A stretch of DNA of 64,000 nucleotides from Puffinus mauretanicus (taxonomy: Eukaryota; Chordata; Aves; Procellariiformes; Procellariidae), in contig JAJKFH010002273.1 in assembly GCA_023333565.1 (NCBI GenBank), forward strand, positions 1,488,001-1,552,000. The letters run 5' to 3'. Below are positions 34,567 through 47,600 of the stretch, piece by piece. Each line of letters opens with the position of its first letter. Position 1 is the stretch's first letter. The notes beneath the pieces are model-generated. The model had not been told where the DNA came from. It worked only from the letters and a program-made list of their open reading frames with translations, and did not search any database. The position numbers and the translations under genes were made by a program.

Positions 34567-35380
34567 TGTGGTGAGTTAGCCTTGGCTAAGGGCCAAACGC
34601 CCACTCAGCTGCTCGCTCACTCCTCCTCCTCAATAAGACAGGGGGAGTAAATTGGATGGAAAAGCTTGTGGGTTGAGATAAAGACAGGGAGATCATTTAC
34701 CGATTACTGTCACAGGCAAAACAAACTTGACTTGGAGAAAACTAAATTCATGCCAATTAATATAGTGAGAAACAAGGTAGTCAGGGTAGTGAGAAACCTC
34801 CACACATTTTCCCTGGCTGAACTTCACTCTTGACTCCTCTACCTTCTTCCCCCAAGCAGCACAGGGGATGGGGAATGGGGGCTGTGGTCAGTCCATAACA
34901 GCTCCTCTCTGCAGCTCCTTCCTCCTCACACTTTTCCCCTGCTCCAGCGTGGGTCCTTCCCACAGGCTGCAGTCTTTCAGGATAAACCTGCTCCTGTGTG
35001 GGCTCTCCATGGGCTGCAGCTTCCTTCAGGGCACGTCCACCTGCTCCAGTCCTCCACGGGCTGCAGTGTGGGTATCTGTTCCAGCGTCGTCTCTCCCGGG
35101 GCTGCTCCAGCACTTGGAGCACCACCTCCCCCGCCTCCTTCTTCTTCTTCTTCTCTCGCCTCGGTGCTCACAGGGCTGTTTCTTACGCTTCTTTGTTCCT
35201 TTTTTCTTTTTGGCATTTTTCGCCCTTTCTTACACATGCTTTGCCAGAGGGCCCCTCAGCCACGCCCTGCGGTGGGTCGCCTGGAACCGGCTGTGTCCGG
35301 CACGGGGCAGCCCCGGCCGCTCCTCACAGGGGCCCCCCTGCAGCCCCCTGCCAGCCCCTGGGCACCCGCACTGAGCACAA
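34567..35380 (-). mobile_element. Solo LTR of an avian ERVL-like endogenous retrovirus family
   Basis: About 810 GC-rich bases match by eye a very common avian LTR family. The left end is TGTGGTGAGTTAGCC, followed by CTCGCTCACTCCTCCTCCTC, GTGGGTTGAGATAAAGACAG and CTGTCACAGGCAAAACAAAC. Next comes a set of degenerate internal repeats built on CCTGCTCC...GGGCTGCAG (34938-34986, 34987-35039, 35040-about 35075), and the right end contains CACAGGGGCCCCCCTGCAGC. The sense strand is probably minus, because in intact members the TATA-like region precedes this repeat block in that direction; orientation is less certain than identity. No gag, pol or env sequence is adjacent, so this is a solo LTR left by recombination between two LTRs. 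The right border is approximate. Several open frames cross it but none is a recognised gene. Confidence 0.75.
34938..35075. repeat. Degenerate internal tandem repeats of the LTR, about 50-base unit
   Basis: Three units begin with CTGCTCC, continue with a CCAYGGGCTGCAG-like core and have variable ends of about 49, 53 and 35 bases. Such subrepeats are typical of this avian LTR family and explain the long open frames through it. Confidence 0.7.
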
Positions 35381-38091
35381 AACGTCTGTAGTTCCACCGG
35401 AAATTTTAAAGCATAAAAGATTGTGTCAAAAGATCACGTTTACCTTTCCCCAGATTTTTGGGGGGTGAAAGTATGGAGGTCTGCTACCATTTCTATGAAA
35501 ATGTAGTGATCATTGTGTAGCAAACTGGTAAGTTTGTGCTATTTTGGAAATTTCCTTACCTTAACTGACTAAATGTACCAATCATTTTTCTTTCTAAAAG
35601 TGATGTTAGGATGTTGGGGTTTTTTTATCAAAAGACAGCTAGCATGTATGCAGCAAATTAAAATACTTTATTTTATTTCCTTAATAAGAAACAAATAGTT
35701 TTCTGCTTTGTTCAAGATGGGCCACATCATTCCCTATGGCTTTTCTTGGCTTGGGTTTTTGTGGGTCTTGGGATGGGGACAGTGATGGACTTTTTTTGGG
35801 TGGAAATTTTGCGGCAGGCATTTTGATCATCTCCCTTAGGGCAGGTAAAAAGCCTACAGGAATAGTCATATGGTATTTCATATGCACGTAGGATTTCCAA
35901 ATAGTAAATGTCATTTTTCATCTTATTTGTACCTATTTGAAATAAATGTACAAATCTGACAGTAAGCAGAATATATGTCAATTATGCTGGCATTTGTACC
36001 TGCTAGCAATAATTTCAAAGACAGGGAGAAGCAGCTACTTAGGGAGGCATTAGGAAATGTTATTGTTCCCTTTTCTACAATTTCAGCAGAATATATGGCT
36101 CATTTGTCAGAGTTCCCGCTTGTCCTTCTTTGCGTGACATTGCATTGCTAAAACAGTTGATCAGTGACCTGTACAAATCAATGGACTATCTTTTCAATAT
36201 TTGACAGATAGGTATGGATGAGTTGCATGCCGTTCATCAGTTTGCCTGTGTTACTAATGAATATTCTTGACCACAAGACACCAAAGATCGGAGAACAGGA
36301 GGCAGCCCAGGGCTGCCTTTCTGTCTTACACCGTCTTTGTGGCTGTCTCAACTCCGTCAGGCTTGCATGCTAAAAGGAGTGGGAGTGGCAGTCTGATAAT
36401 TTCTAATCTCCTCTGGCATCAGTAGGTCCTGTGGCTAAGTATATGTGAACAAAGAGAGGTGGAGGAGGAAAAAAAATGGACTTCTGAGAAAAATGCTGTG
36501 TATTTGGAGGTGTTGCTTCTCTTCAAATGTACTTACTTCTATAGAAAACTGCTTTATTATACAGGAACCTTCCTGCCTTTTGCTGCCTTGTGTTGTTTAC
36601 ATGTTCCTGGTATAGTTTGCTGGGATCTTGATGTGTCTGCGTTTCCATGAAAATTTAACTGTGGAAGGGCTGCTCTTCCAGATAATTAATCTGCTAGTTT
36701 CAAAGCATCAGAGTGTGTTAAGGGTTCCACTTTCAGAAATAATGTGTATTTATAACTCGGTTTGAATTGGGTGAGAGTTTTGGCTCGGGGGACAAGGCTT
36801 GTTGGGGATTCTTACATTACTTTATTAGACTAGGTGACAGTTGGAAGATACAGATTCCTTGGTTCTCAGGCACCAAGGTCAGAAACAGCAAACTTCAAGC
36901 TAATCACAGAAGAGAAGAGTTGCTTCAAGCTTAACTTAATTATATTAGGGAATTAAAGAGAAAACTCTTGTTCGTACTTTTTAGAGCAGAGGTGAATGTG
37001 AGCAAGTGGAGACTTGATAAGGTCATAGAAAATCTTTAACACTTTGTAAATGAAAAGTACTGAGAAGAGTGAAATGCTTTTAATAGCAAATCTCTTGCTG
37101 TCAGGAAGAATAGTTCCGAGACCAAAAGAGGTACAAAGGCTGGCTTCCTCCATCTCTAAAGACTTATACACTCCCATTCATCCCTGCAGCTTAACTCCCC
37201 GCCCGATTTCTAGTATATTTCTGTTTAAAGCCACTATGTTACTTGCCCTAGCCTCATATATTCCTTAGTACGTCCTGAAAATTTGTTATGCTTTCACCAA
37301 CTGTTAAAAGCAACAGGTTTTGCGACACATTGATGTTGTTTGGTCAAAGAGAAATAATTTAGACTAAAAAGTTAGTGTTAGAAGAAATTATTATTACTAG
37401 AGGCTTCTCGTGAGTGTGCTATTATTTATACAGTACTATAAATGTACACATTTTTACAAAGAAAGGAAAAAACTATTTCATCAGTTACCATCTAAATTAT
37501 ACAAAGATGTGGTTATTTAAAAAAACGGGGAAAAAAGTGTAGCCTCTTCTAAATGACTAAATCAAACAAAATACAGATGGGTCTCTGCTTTGTCTTTTGG
37601 GAGAGTTAAGGAAGGGAACATCAAGTGGCCATATTTTTTTATTTGCTTAGCTTGGTCATGTAAAGACATTAGTTTTCTTGGTTGTTTAAACATTATTTCA
37701 CTTAAGTTATATTTATAATGGTCTTCATATAGGTGGTATGAACTAATAATTCTATATGTTTATTGATTGGGAGTGGGGAGAAAGAACAGCAATACAACAG
37801 TATAGTCCAAGAAGAATTAAAAGAAATGCTGGAAATTAAAAAACAGTTGTTGGTGACTCTATTCCCTTTTTTAAATGAATTTGACGGAAAAACTACACAC
37901 AATTAATATGAAATCTGGCAAAGAGGTAATATGTATACTATAGGGATGCCTAGAACTTTTGACGTAACTATAGAAACCCCAAGGCAAAATTTTGAATAGT
38001 AAAAACTTTAGCTTCTTAATAGCACAGAACCATTTCCCTAGATCTTCCCAGCTATGTGAGTAAACCAGATTTTCAGGATGATTTTCTTTAA
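35381..38091. other. Unique non-coding DNA
   Basis: No gene or repeat is recognised. A perfect CpG-poor AT-rich composition returns immediately after the LTR. Short open frames (for example 35681-35914 on the minus strand) have no motif. Confidence 0.55.
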
Positions 38092-38652
38092 GTCATAGAA
38101 TCATAGAATGGTTTGGGGGGGAAGGGACCTTTAAAGGTCATCTAGTCCAACCCCCTTGCAAGGAGCAGGGACATCTTCAACTAGGTCAGGTTGCTCAGAG
38201 CCCCGTCCAACCTGACCTTCAATGTTTCCAGGGATGGGGCATCTACCACCTCTCTGGACAAAGCTGTTCCAGTGTTTCACCACCCTCATTGTAAAAAATT
38301 TCTTCCTTATATCTAGTCTGAATCTACCCTCATTTAGTTTAAAACCATTAACCCTTGTCCTGTCACTACAGGCCCTACTAAAACCTGTCCCCATTTTTCT
38401 TATAAGCCCCTTTTAAGTATTGAAAGGCTGCAATAAGGTCTCCTTATTGCCTTCGGAGCCTTCTCTTCTCCAGGCTGAACAACCCCAACTCTGTCAGCCT
38501 TCCTTAATTGGAGAGGTGTTCCATCCCTCTGATCATTTTTGTGACCCTCCTCTGGACCTGCTCCAACAGGTCCATGTCCTCCTTATGTTGGGGGCCCCAG
38601 AGCTGGACGCAGTGCTCAAGGTGGGGTCTCACCAGAGCACAGTGGAGGGACA
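38092..38652 (-). mobile_element. 5'-truncated CR1 copy, minus strand
   Basis: Reading the minus strand, the last 560 bases of a CR1 are present: the end of ORF2, the short 3' UTR and two tail repeats seen on the plus strand as CATAGAATCATAGAAT (38094-38109). The minus-strand frame 38394 to 38131 encodes the typical ORF2 C-terminus, with [20 protein letters not shown] and [11 protein letters not shown], then runs on past a lost stop. Upstream ORF2 sequence (about 38400-38650) is shifted in frame. AAGTC occurs at both borders, too short to prove a target-site duplication. The copy is older than that at 2820-6676 but younger than that at 32935-33065. Confidence 0.93.
38131..38394 (-). pseudogene. 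CR1 ORF2 C-terminal fragment
   Basis: This 87-codon open stretch corresponds to the last part of the CR1 reverse transcriptase protein after the thumb region, equivalent to 6375-6587 in the larger copy. It lacks all catalytic motifs and has diverged, with the normal stop replaced. It has no function by itself. Confidence 0.85.
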
Positions 38653-41600
38653 AAGTCTTCTAAGAATTCTCCAATGCACTGATAAAACATACACATCTTG
38701 GTTGCCAAAATGAAAATCGTAAGAGCTCAGTAAAGCAGGTCTTCTGTTTGTGAACACACTGCATGAAGGAACAGTTATAGACAAGAAACTGTCATTTTTC
38801 ATAAGCAGAAGTTTTTTCTTATGTGCCATGGCCATCATTTTAAAAGTTACTATTTAAAATTATTAAAGCATATGTGCTTCCTTGTGCATACTGTAAGTTA
38901 AAGAATAGATTTTCAAATGCATTTTCTGCCACCAATCCAAAGAAAGCATGTTTTTACTTCTAAGCAGATACCAACTTAAAGGAATAATTAGACATTTGCG
39001 TGTATCTATAGAAAGAAAAGGTAAAAATCCATCCATTTACTTGCGTGGGGAGAAAGAGAATTGGTTCTTGTTCTGACTTGCAGGCTCTAGACTATAGAAA
39101 TGTTAGCATAGAGTATATTTGATGTAGTCCAAAAGCCACAGAAATTATTTTTATAACTGGGTATTTCACACCTTGCTTAATAAGGGATTTTAAAATCTCT
39201 TTATTTTTTTTGTTTATTTTTCTACCCATATTATCAAGGAGACAAAAATGTGGAACCTCTGTAAGAACCAGAACTACTTCTAGTAGTATTAAGTTGCATA
39301 AATATGTATATTACATCAGCAGAGTTGATAGGGGAGAGTGAGGGCAACCTGAAATGCAGTCCTGATTAATCACCAGGCTATTTAATGTATAATTTCTTTC
39401 ATCATCTCCATAAAATCTGGTAGCAGTATATTATCATACACTTATGAGAAAAATGAGCAGCGTGGCTCAGAAAAGCTGAGCAATTAATTAAATGATATGC
39501 TTGTTCATCTTGCAGGTCAAGCAGTTAATTGTGCCAAGAATTGCTTTGAAATCATGCATGCCTCAACTTAGACCTTTGCCTCCCGAGAGAATTCCTCAGG
39601 TCTTACTATGTATCACGCTTCCTGCGGATGCTGGTCTAACACTAGCTAATCCTGTTAGCATGTATAATAGATACAGTGATATCTGGAAATCACAATTCGG
39701 CAGTTCTACACACCAGCGTAGGAGAAAATTGAAATCTTTGTGGCTTCTTGAACATGAGAGTAAAATATGATCCGTGGTTAAAATTCGTGTCCTGTGCTTC
39801 AATAATTCATACTTCACAGGGCAGAGGAATAACTGCAAGCTAGGATTTAAGGTTTTTCAGCTACTTTTTGTACCTTTTAGCTGTACAGTGAAATTGTGTT
39901 TGAATGAGTTCCATGCTTTTCAGCTTCCCATGCTCCTGTATGTATAGGAGTGTACTTTTCTAGAGCAATTTTCCTTTTGGATTTGGTGTTTTCATACAAA
40001 TCTCTATCAGAATGGTGTAACTGATAAGGATTGGTTTGGATTTTTAATTTGTTTTATAAGGTGGAAGAAGATTCTTTCAGTTTAAGAATGCTTGAATCTT
40101 GAATCTTCAGAAAACGTCCAGAAGTGCAAAAGCAATCTATAGTCAACTGTATCTGATCCTTTGTAGGCTTTGGTCCTTCCCTGAAATATAGAAGGTCTAA
40201 CCATAACCCCAGTCAGTGTAAGTACCAATCATCATTAGTGTGGCAGTAAAGTAATGCAAAGATCAGGTCCAGTTGAGTTGTAGGGTTCGTTTCGGAGAAG
40301 TTCATAGTTGTAGTGATTATTCAGAAAGAATCAAATGGAACTGTAATATATGTACTCTGTTGCAAATGTATTAATATTGTTTACTACTTGTAGTCCAGCA
40401 TATTGCGCTCCAAGCATATATTTTATTAATGACTATACGTGTTTTTTCCTGAAGAACTTGAAGTTGGTTGACATACCTCATTTCAAGAAGATTGAAAATA
40501 TCGCTATTAAAGAAAAACAAGGCTGTTTTTTTCAAAATCTGTTTTTTTATAGAAGTGCTCTTATCAGAAGATGAGGCTGATTAAAAATTTGTATATCTAT
40601 ATATATGTACTTCCTGAGACGATTAAGCAAAATCAGGATTTACAGTTTTGTAAATATTTGTAAGTGATGTCAGAGTTTCCACAGCTGTGAGTAAGCCAAT
40701 TGGTAAGTATGTGAACCGTTAAGAGTCCCCAAAACAATGGCAAATGGACTTGTGCCTGTAACAACAAAACAACTATGTATTAGATGAAGAATGTACAGGG
40801 CAAAGTATGTTCTTGGCTACATCCCAGCTGTTGCAAAGATTCTTCCTCTCTCTCTTCAAAGCAAGAAAAGGATGTTTTTCAATTTACTGTTTCCTTCTAG
40901 AAACTGAGATCTTTCCTTCTTTACAGGATCAACATCTTTTCAGAGATGAAAATTATCATCATACACAAAGATCAGGAGATCTGCTACAATGGCTTCAAAT
41001 AATGCAATAAAATATACTAATATAATTATATACATCTAATTTATAGGAGAATAGAAGGCTTTCTTCCCTTTAAGCCTGCTGAGAGAAAAAAAATTTCATG
41101 CTTTTAAATAAAATTAACCTCATTTAAATGGAATCAACTTTGTTCTTCAATCTGGAAGGAGGACTAGGTCACATTGTTAAAGCAATGGTCTTTAAATAGT
41201 GTGAAGGCTTAAAAATAATAAATATAGATGCAGGAACCTCTATGCCGTGAGTGAGTGTTACATAGGGTTTATTTTACCATCTCTGTAAAAGTGAAAAGTA
41301 TTTTCTCTGTCCTTGTAATGCATTTCAACCTCCACATTCAACAGATAGAGAAAGGGGATTGGTTTTCCAAGGATGTTCTGTAGAAAGTCATTCTTTCTTG
41401 GCATCGTTTCTCACTAATTATTAGTACAATACCACAAACATCTCCAAGGCTTTGTAAGCCCTGTGGTACAGGCTGTACATGTAGTAACTGTTTCTATACA
41501 AAGGCTTCATATTATAAACGCATAAAAAAATGGAAGGAATGGAAAAGAAAGCAACTTAGGAAGAGGCCAGAAAATTCCACTTGTAAATCATTGACATTTA

Positions 41601-44600
41601 CTGACAATGTTATTTGTTGAAGGTCTTCCATGATAATATGTTAATGACAAAGTGTTTATTTCGAAGCTAGTCTTGTTTAACATGTCAGTGAGAACTTCCA
41701 CTATCCCTTTATATCTTCAAGAAGAAAACTTGAAATTTACAGTCTCGCTTTTTTCATGACCAGATCATTTTGTATAAGACAGCACAGCCCTAATAAGGAT
41801 CCCCATTTCATATAGGAAGCTAATGAAGATCAGTGGGTATTTACTCCAGGTGACTGTCAGAAAAGATCCCATACCCGACTCTTTTTAGACTTGGTATTCA
41901 CTGACACACCAGTCTTCAGGACCTCTCCAGCCACTGACCCATTCTTCGTAGCTTCTGTAAATGGACGTGAATTCAGTCAAAAGTTCATTGTCTTTGTACA
42001 GTTTCTGGCCTTTAGCAATTCTCTTCTCAACTTTTTGTACCCTCTGTCTCATTAGGTTGGAGAATGTTTGTAGGTACCTTCAAATACATGAACATTTCTG
42101 AGGTCACCTGACATAAGTGATGCTTATGTATTCCTCAGGAAACACTGATGTATCCTTCATGACAAAACAGAATAGTGTCCTCGCACCGATATTGCTTGTT
42201 CTTTGTGTTCACTATTTTCATTACTATCAATTGCTGAAAAGATAGAAGGATGAACTAACTATTCATTAAAAACTAATCTGCTCATTCAGATCTCAAGGTA
42301 TTACAGGCCATCCCTGTACAGCATATCCTGGGAATACAAAGTTCCCTCTTTTGGCTCACTTGTTTATTGTTGATTGAATGAATTCAAGTTGCCTGTCCAC
42401 AAGCTTCAACCCGTTCTGACCTGTGTGATTCTAGCCATTTGGTAAGAATGATTGTAAGTCTGAACCATGAAGATGATGTGCTTGATAGCTGCAGTGGTGA
42501 CTGATACTGCAGTGTTCTCTAATAAAGTCTATCCTATGCGTAATCAAGGAATTTGTTTGAGAGGAATCCCAGGCTCCAAGTCAAGAAACGATTTTAAAGT
42601 ATTTTTAAAGTTGCATTGAATACACTGCTGCTTAGAATGAAAATAAGTATGTGCTTAAAGAGTTAGCTTTACAGGGGTGCTTTCCTGGATTGGGACCTCT
42701 ATTGAATCACGGTCCTATTTAGTCTACATTTTGAAATTCTTGCTCATTTCTCTTGTGAATACTTTGCTGTCTTAGTTGTTATGAATAGAGCTCTTTGTTT
42801 TCTGTATCTGGAATTTAGTCTAAATAATGACCTCCAATGAAGTACTTCTGTAAGGTCACAAATGCCTCTCAGAGCCAAGCTAAAGTAAACATCCTAAATA
42901 ATGATATTTTATTTTTTATGGACCTAATATATCACTGACAAATATTGAAAGTTCTTCAGTGAGGGAATGGCAACTCACCACCTCATTTTCTTTGACCTGC
43001 AGGCTGCTTTTTCTTCCGAAGAGTTTGTTTAATTGCAAAGGACTGAACTCCTGAGTACTCACATAGAGCACATATGGCTAATTTAAAGCCACAGTAAGTT
43101 TGGTTCAGAAGATGATGGTTAAAATGGGCTGATTCTGTATCGGTGAAAGTCCCTCAGCCAGGCAGTCTAGAGACATTTCATTTTGAAGCACTTGCTTCTG
43201 ATCCAGAGTCAGATGGTCCTTACGCAGTTTCACATGGAGATGCCTGAAAAGAAGACCTGCTTTTTCCTTTAAGGAAAAATGATAAACCAAAATCCTGAAC
43301 AGTGTGTTACCTGATCCCATTATTAGGGAAGCCTGCAGCTGTTCATATTTTCTCTCAGCAGCACGTGTCGCTGTGGCAAATGGAAAATATTTTCATCCTC
43401 TAGGATTACAGAGCTGCTGAAAAGCCATAAACAAAACATAACTAGAATTGTGCATGTAAGTGACAGTTAATGCGATCTCTCGGAAGAGGAAAAAAATACA
43501 GGACAGGATTCATACTTTTGCTCACAACAATACATTTCAGAGAGAATTTCAGACTAAATTATTACATATCAGTGGAAATGTTTTGCTTCCATTGTTCTCA
43601 AACTAAACACAAACATATAAACCTGAGGAAAATACTTTATAAAGACACGTATGGATGCGCATATGTATTTTATTCCATTTAAAGTCATCCGTATCGGAAA
43701 ACAGTCGCACCAATGTTAATGCACTTTAATGGTTTCTGTTCCCAGGGTATCTGACAGGCTTGCAGGCCTTATTGATAATGAAGGAGAATGTGTCAATACT
43801 GCCATTTTAAGATCTGATTCAGAAGCAAAGTGATTTTTTTCAAGGTCAGACAGAAAGTCTGTGTCTTAATTCTTGATTTTGTCAGGCTAAAGCCCTAATC
43901 TTGGTGGTCTTACTCCTTTCTTGTGAGGAGAAAGTGGCCTTAGCATTTTTCTCAGTGTTGTTGATCCTTTCCACGTTCTATCCCTAATTTATCCCTGCAG
44001 TATAGATGTGCTTAATGAAAAAACAATCACTAACAAAATAATTTGGAAACTTTTGGTTTGTGTGTTGTGGCTGGTTAAAGTGTCTTGCAAAGGATTGGCG
44101 GTTCACGCCAGAGCAAAAGGAGAAGAGTAGGGTGGTGCTGTTTATTAGACTCAGAGGAGAATACACAGCATGTCCTCTGCTTTTCATATTAAAGATGCTG
44201 GCAATGATTATTGAAAAGAGCCCTTCCCCACAGTCATTGGCTCTTTTGGGAGCGACATGCCAAAGCAGAAGCGTGTTGCCCGTGTTTCCCAGACCTCACC
44301 TTCCCGCCACCCTGCTTTCTATGGCACACCTGCGGAGCAGGGCTGCTGGTGGGTCCCAGCATTACCGGCTTCCTTTCACGGGGCATCATTTTGACACTCC
44401 TGCACAACAGTGACTCAGGTATTCCTGAAGTCACTTGAGTGGGTGCTGTGCCTGCTGGAAAAAGAAATTCTTAATAACTTAAATAGAAAAGTGGTAGTCG
44501 CAGCACGTGTGTAGGAGGATCAATTCACTGGGGTGATGTCCTAAATGTAAAAAAGATACAGCAGTGCCAGAAACCACTCATGTAGCTAATTAGGGGTGAC

Positions 44601-47600
44601 CTGATAATCTATTTTCTTCATTTGCAAAGTGTTTGAACAGAGAAAACCAGAGGCATTTAAAGAAAGGGGAAGGAGGGGGGAGGGCTTTAGAAAGCTGCTT
44701 TTAGTCTTGGCATCTGTAGCTACTCAGCTCCAGTGGGCAGCTGCTGCCAGCCAGCCCTTCCCAAGGCAGAAGGAGCCGCACCAGAGTTCCCAGTCGCGCC
44801 GCCATACGTGAAACCTCGTGTGATGTTTGTTACAGGTGCGAATGAACCGAACCCCAAAATGGCATGATCTTATGTCTTTTACGGTAGTGATAAGGCTGCT
44901 GACTATGAGTAGGCTCAAAACAGCAAGATCTTTGTAGAAGGCATTACTTGGTGGCTAAGTATGGTCTGCTAATTCACCTCTGTTGCTTTCTCAAGTATTC
45001 AGACTAGTGTCTAGAAATAAACCCAGACATCTAGGCGCTGAAACAAGAATAATATTTTAGGGTTTAAAAAGTTAATTCTGAAGATATAAACTGTCTACCG
45101 TTTAATAAAAGAAAAAGTGACATTGTTACTACTTAAAAAATAATCTGACGAATGTGATTTGGTAGCCAGCTGGGACTGAGTGTTCACCTCCTTACCGAGG
45201 GCACACAATAAAAAATAACAAAAGTGGAAAAAGGATTTAAAGTGCTTTTTTCCTGTTTAGGTGACAGGAAGGCCACAGTCAGCAGAGTTGGAAATGCATA
45301 TTTTACATCATGGACATCAAAAATATATGACATACATCTAGCATCGAATCTGTCCATTGCATCAGATCACATTTTCAAAGATGTACTGTTGAATTCATGG
45401 CTTGGAAAAGTGTGTTTTGGTGAAAAAAAGCTATGAAATGTTTTCCTTTCCATCTTCTTTAATTCCACCACTTAGAAAGCAATGTCATATCTGTACAAAA
45501 CACCTGGGCGTTCTTCATGAAGAGATTTTTACTCTCGTGCTTTCCCTTTTGTTTGGGATCAACTCCTGGGAACATACTGCAAGGTGAACAGTGATTTTAC
45601 AATGTTAATTCTGAGGCATCGGAGGAGTATAAATGTGCAGAAACTGGCCGAAAAGGGACATTCATATCTTTGAGAGTCTGGATGAAGCGAGGGAACAGTT
45701 TTGTAGTTGGGCCTTGGTTAATATTCTGTTTTATTGGGTTTGGCTATCATGCAATTATGAATTTCACTTTCATTTGAAAGTGACACGAACTTATGATCTT
45801 TCTTCACACGCTGGCACTGAAGTGCTGTTGGCACATCAACAGCGCAGAGAGCAAGTGCCAGGACTTGGCAGTCTCAGGCTCAGCAATGCTTCCAGCTCCT
45901 GTGGTGTGTTTGGGACTGGTCGGAAGTACTAGATTTCACTTTTGGCCCACAATCCCAGAAGGAGGGATTGTGCCGCAGCAGACAAGGATTACCATTATAG
46001 ATATGGACTACACGTTATCCTGCTAGTTTGTTCTTCATACTTTCCCCTACCATAATGTAGATGCGTACTACATGCTAACTCTAGTATGTAGTCAGAAAAT
46101 TCCCACTTAAAATTCCCAGCTTATTTCCGACACCTATTACATATCCAGAAGGGGGCAAAATTCAAGGTATAGTTTATGCAATTAACCTGTTTCAAGTGTG
46201 TTTTTCTTCTCTGCTTTGTAATACAATTTTGGCACTATGAGAGGAGTCACAGCGATGTGATTCGGTATGGAGACAGCTGAAGACCGGATCCACAGTGACT
46301 TCACAATGTCTGATGGAAACAACCGGTTGTGTCTCAAAGCGGTTTGATGATGTCATTCCCTAGGGGGAAAAAGTGCCAAGCTTGTTGCTTGGAGTTGTTG
46401 ATCAGTCTGGAATAGATAGCATGAAAGCATGAAACTTCATGACTGTCGTGGCTGCTGGATATTCTCATGGCTTCAAAGGCCATGAGGTGACCATGTAGGT
46501 TGGATATGGGCTACCATACAACACGTAGTTCAAAAGAGTGCACAATTACAAAATCTGTCTTTATAATACCCTTTCACCTTGCATACTTCTGTCTTGTAGT
46601 TTGAGTGTTTTAATTGTACCATCTAAGAGGGATGACATCTGAATAACGTTACCACTTATTATTTTGAAGTATAGGAACATAGGTAATTTTCGCAATGGAA
46701 TGGCTGCTTGAATGCTTGGCTAGCTTAATGGATTTCTCACTCAGAAGTTAGTATGGAGCTAACATCCGTTTTACAAATAGAACAAATGGCTTGTAGGAGC
46801 AGGTGGCTGTTCGCAGGAATTACTCCAGCAGGTCTGAGTTTATAAGGGAAGAATATCTTGTGCTCCGTTTTAGTTATGCCTATACAGTTTCACTACAGAT
46901 GGCAGTAGCAGTTTCCCCAGCAAGGCCTTCTAAAGGCTTCACTGATTGACCATAAAGCAATTGTTTTATGTCTTCCCCAAGGCACAAAAATCAGAACTCT
47001 GCCTACGGAATTCTGGAATTCCTTTATAGTTGCAAGAACACTGAGGCTGTACCGTAACGTGTCTAAAATACTGCTTTCCTGTAACTCAAGCTTAATTGGA
47101 AATTATCATCTGACAGTATATGTAGTACATAGTGCTTTGGTGCCAAATCTACTAAAATATGATCTTTACACTTATTTCATTTCTGTTGTAATCTTTATGA
47201 TTTATTATGACAATTATTTCTGTGGCTCAGTTTGGAAAGCTATTGTACTCCTTGTCTAGAGACAAGAAGACTTAAAAAAAAAAAAGTATTTTCTGTTATT
47301 GTAGTTGGTAAGGAAAGATTAAAAAAAGAGCATCTTAAAAAGGAGTTTCCAATTAAAATGTTGCCTTCTTTGTTGCTTGACTTTTTTAATACTCAAGCCA
47401 CTTCTTATATATTTAAAGATTGTTTCAGAAGTTTAAATTTTTTCATTTAGTTTTCAAACCAATGGCCATATGCCTTTGTAAATCTTGAATGCTTTGGTAT
47501 AGTTTTATACCATGGACAAAATAAGGAGAAACTGAGCAAGGGAGAGATTTAAAAATCACTCTAGAATGACAAATAAATGCCAGTTAAAATACTTTTTTTT

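Noticed and set aside
34868..35468. Three overlapping plus-strand frames of 131-168 codons
   Set aside because: They lie inside the GC-rich avian LTR and its subrepeats and are not host genes.
38420..38713. 97-codon plus-strand frame
   Set aside because: It is antisense to the CR1 fragment at 38092-38652 and runs into the flank.
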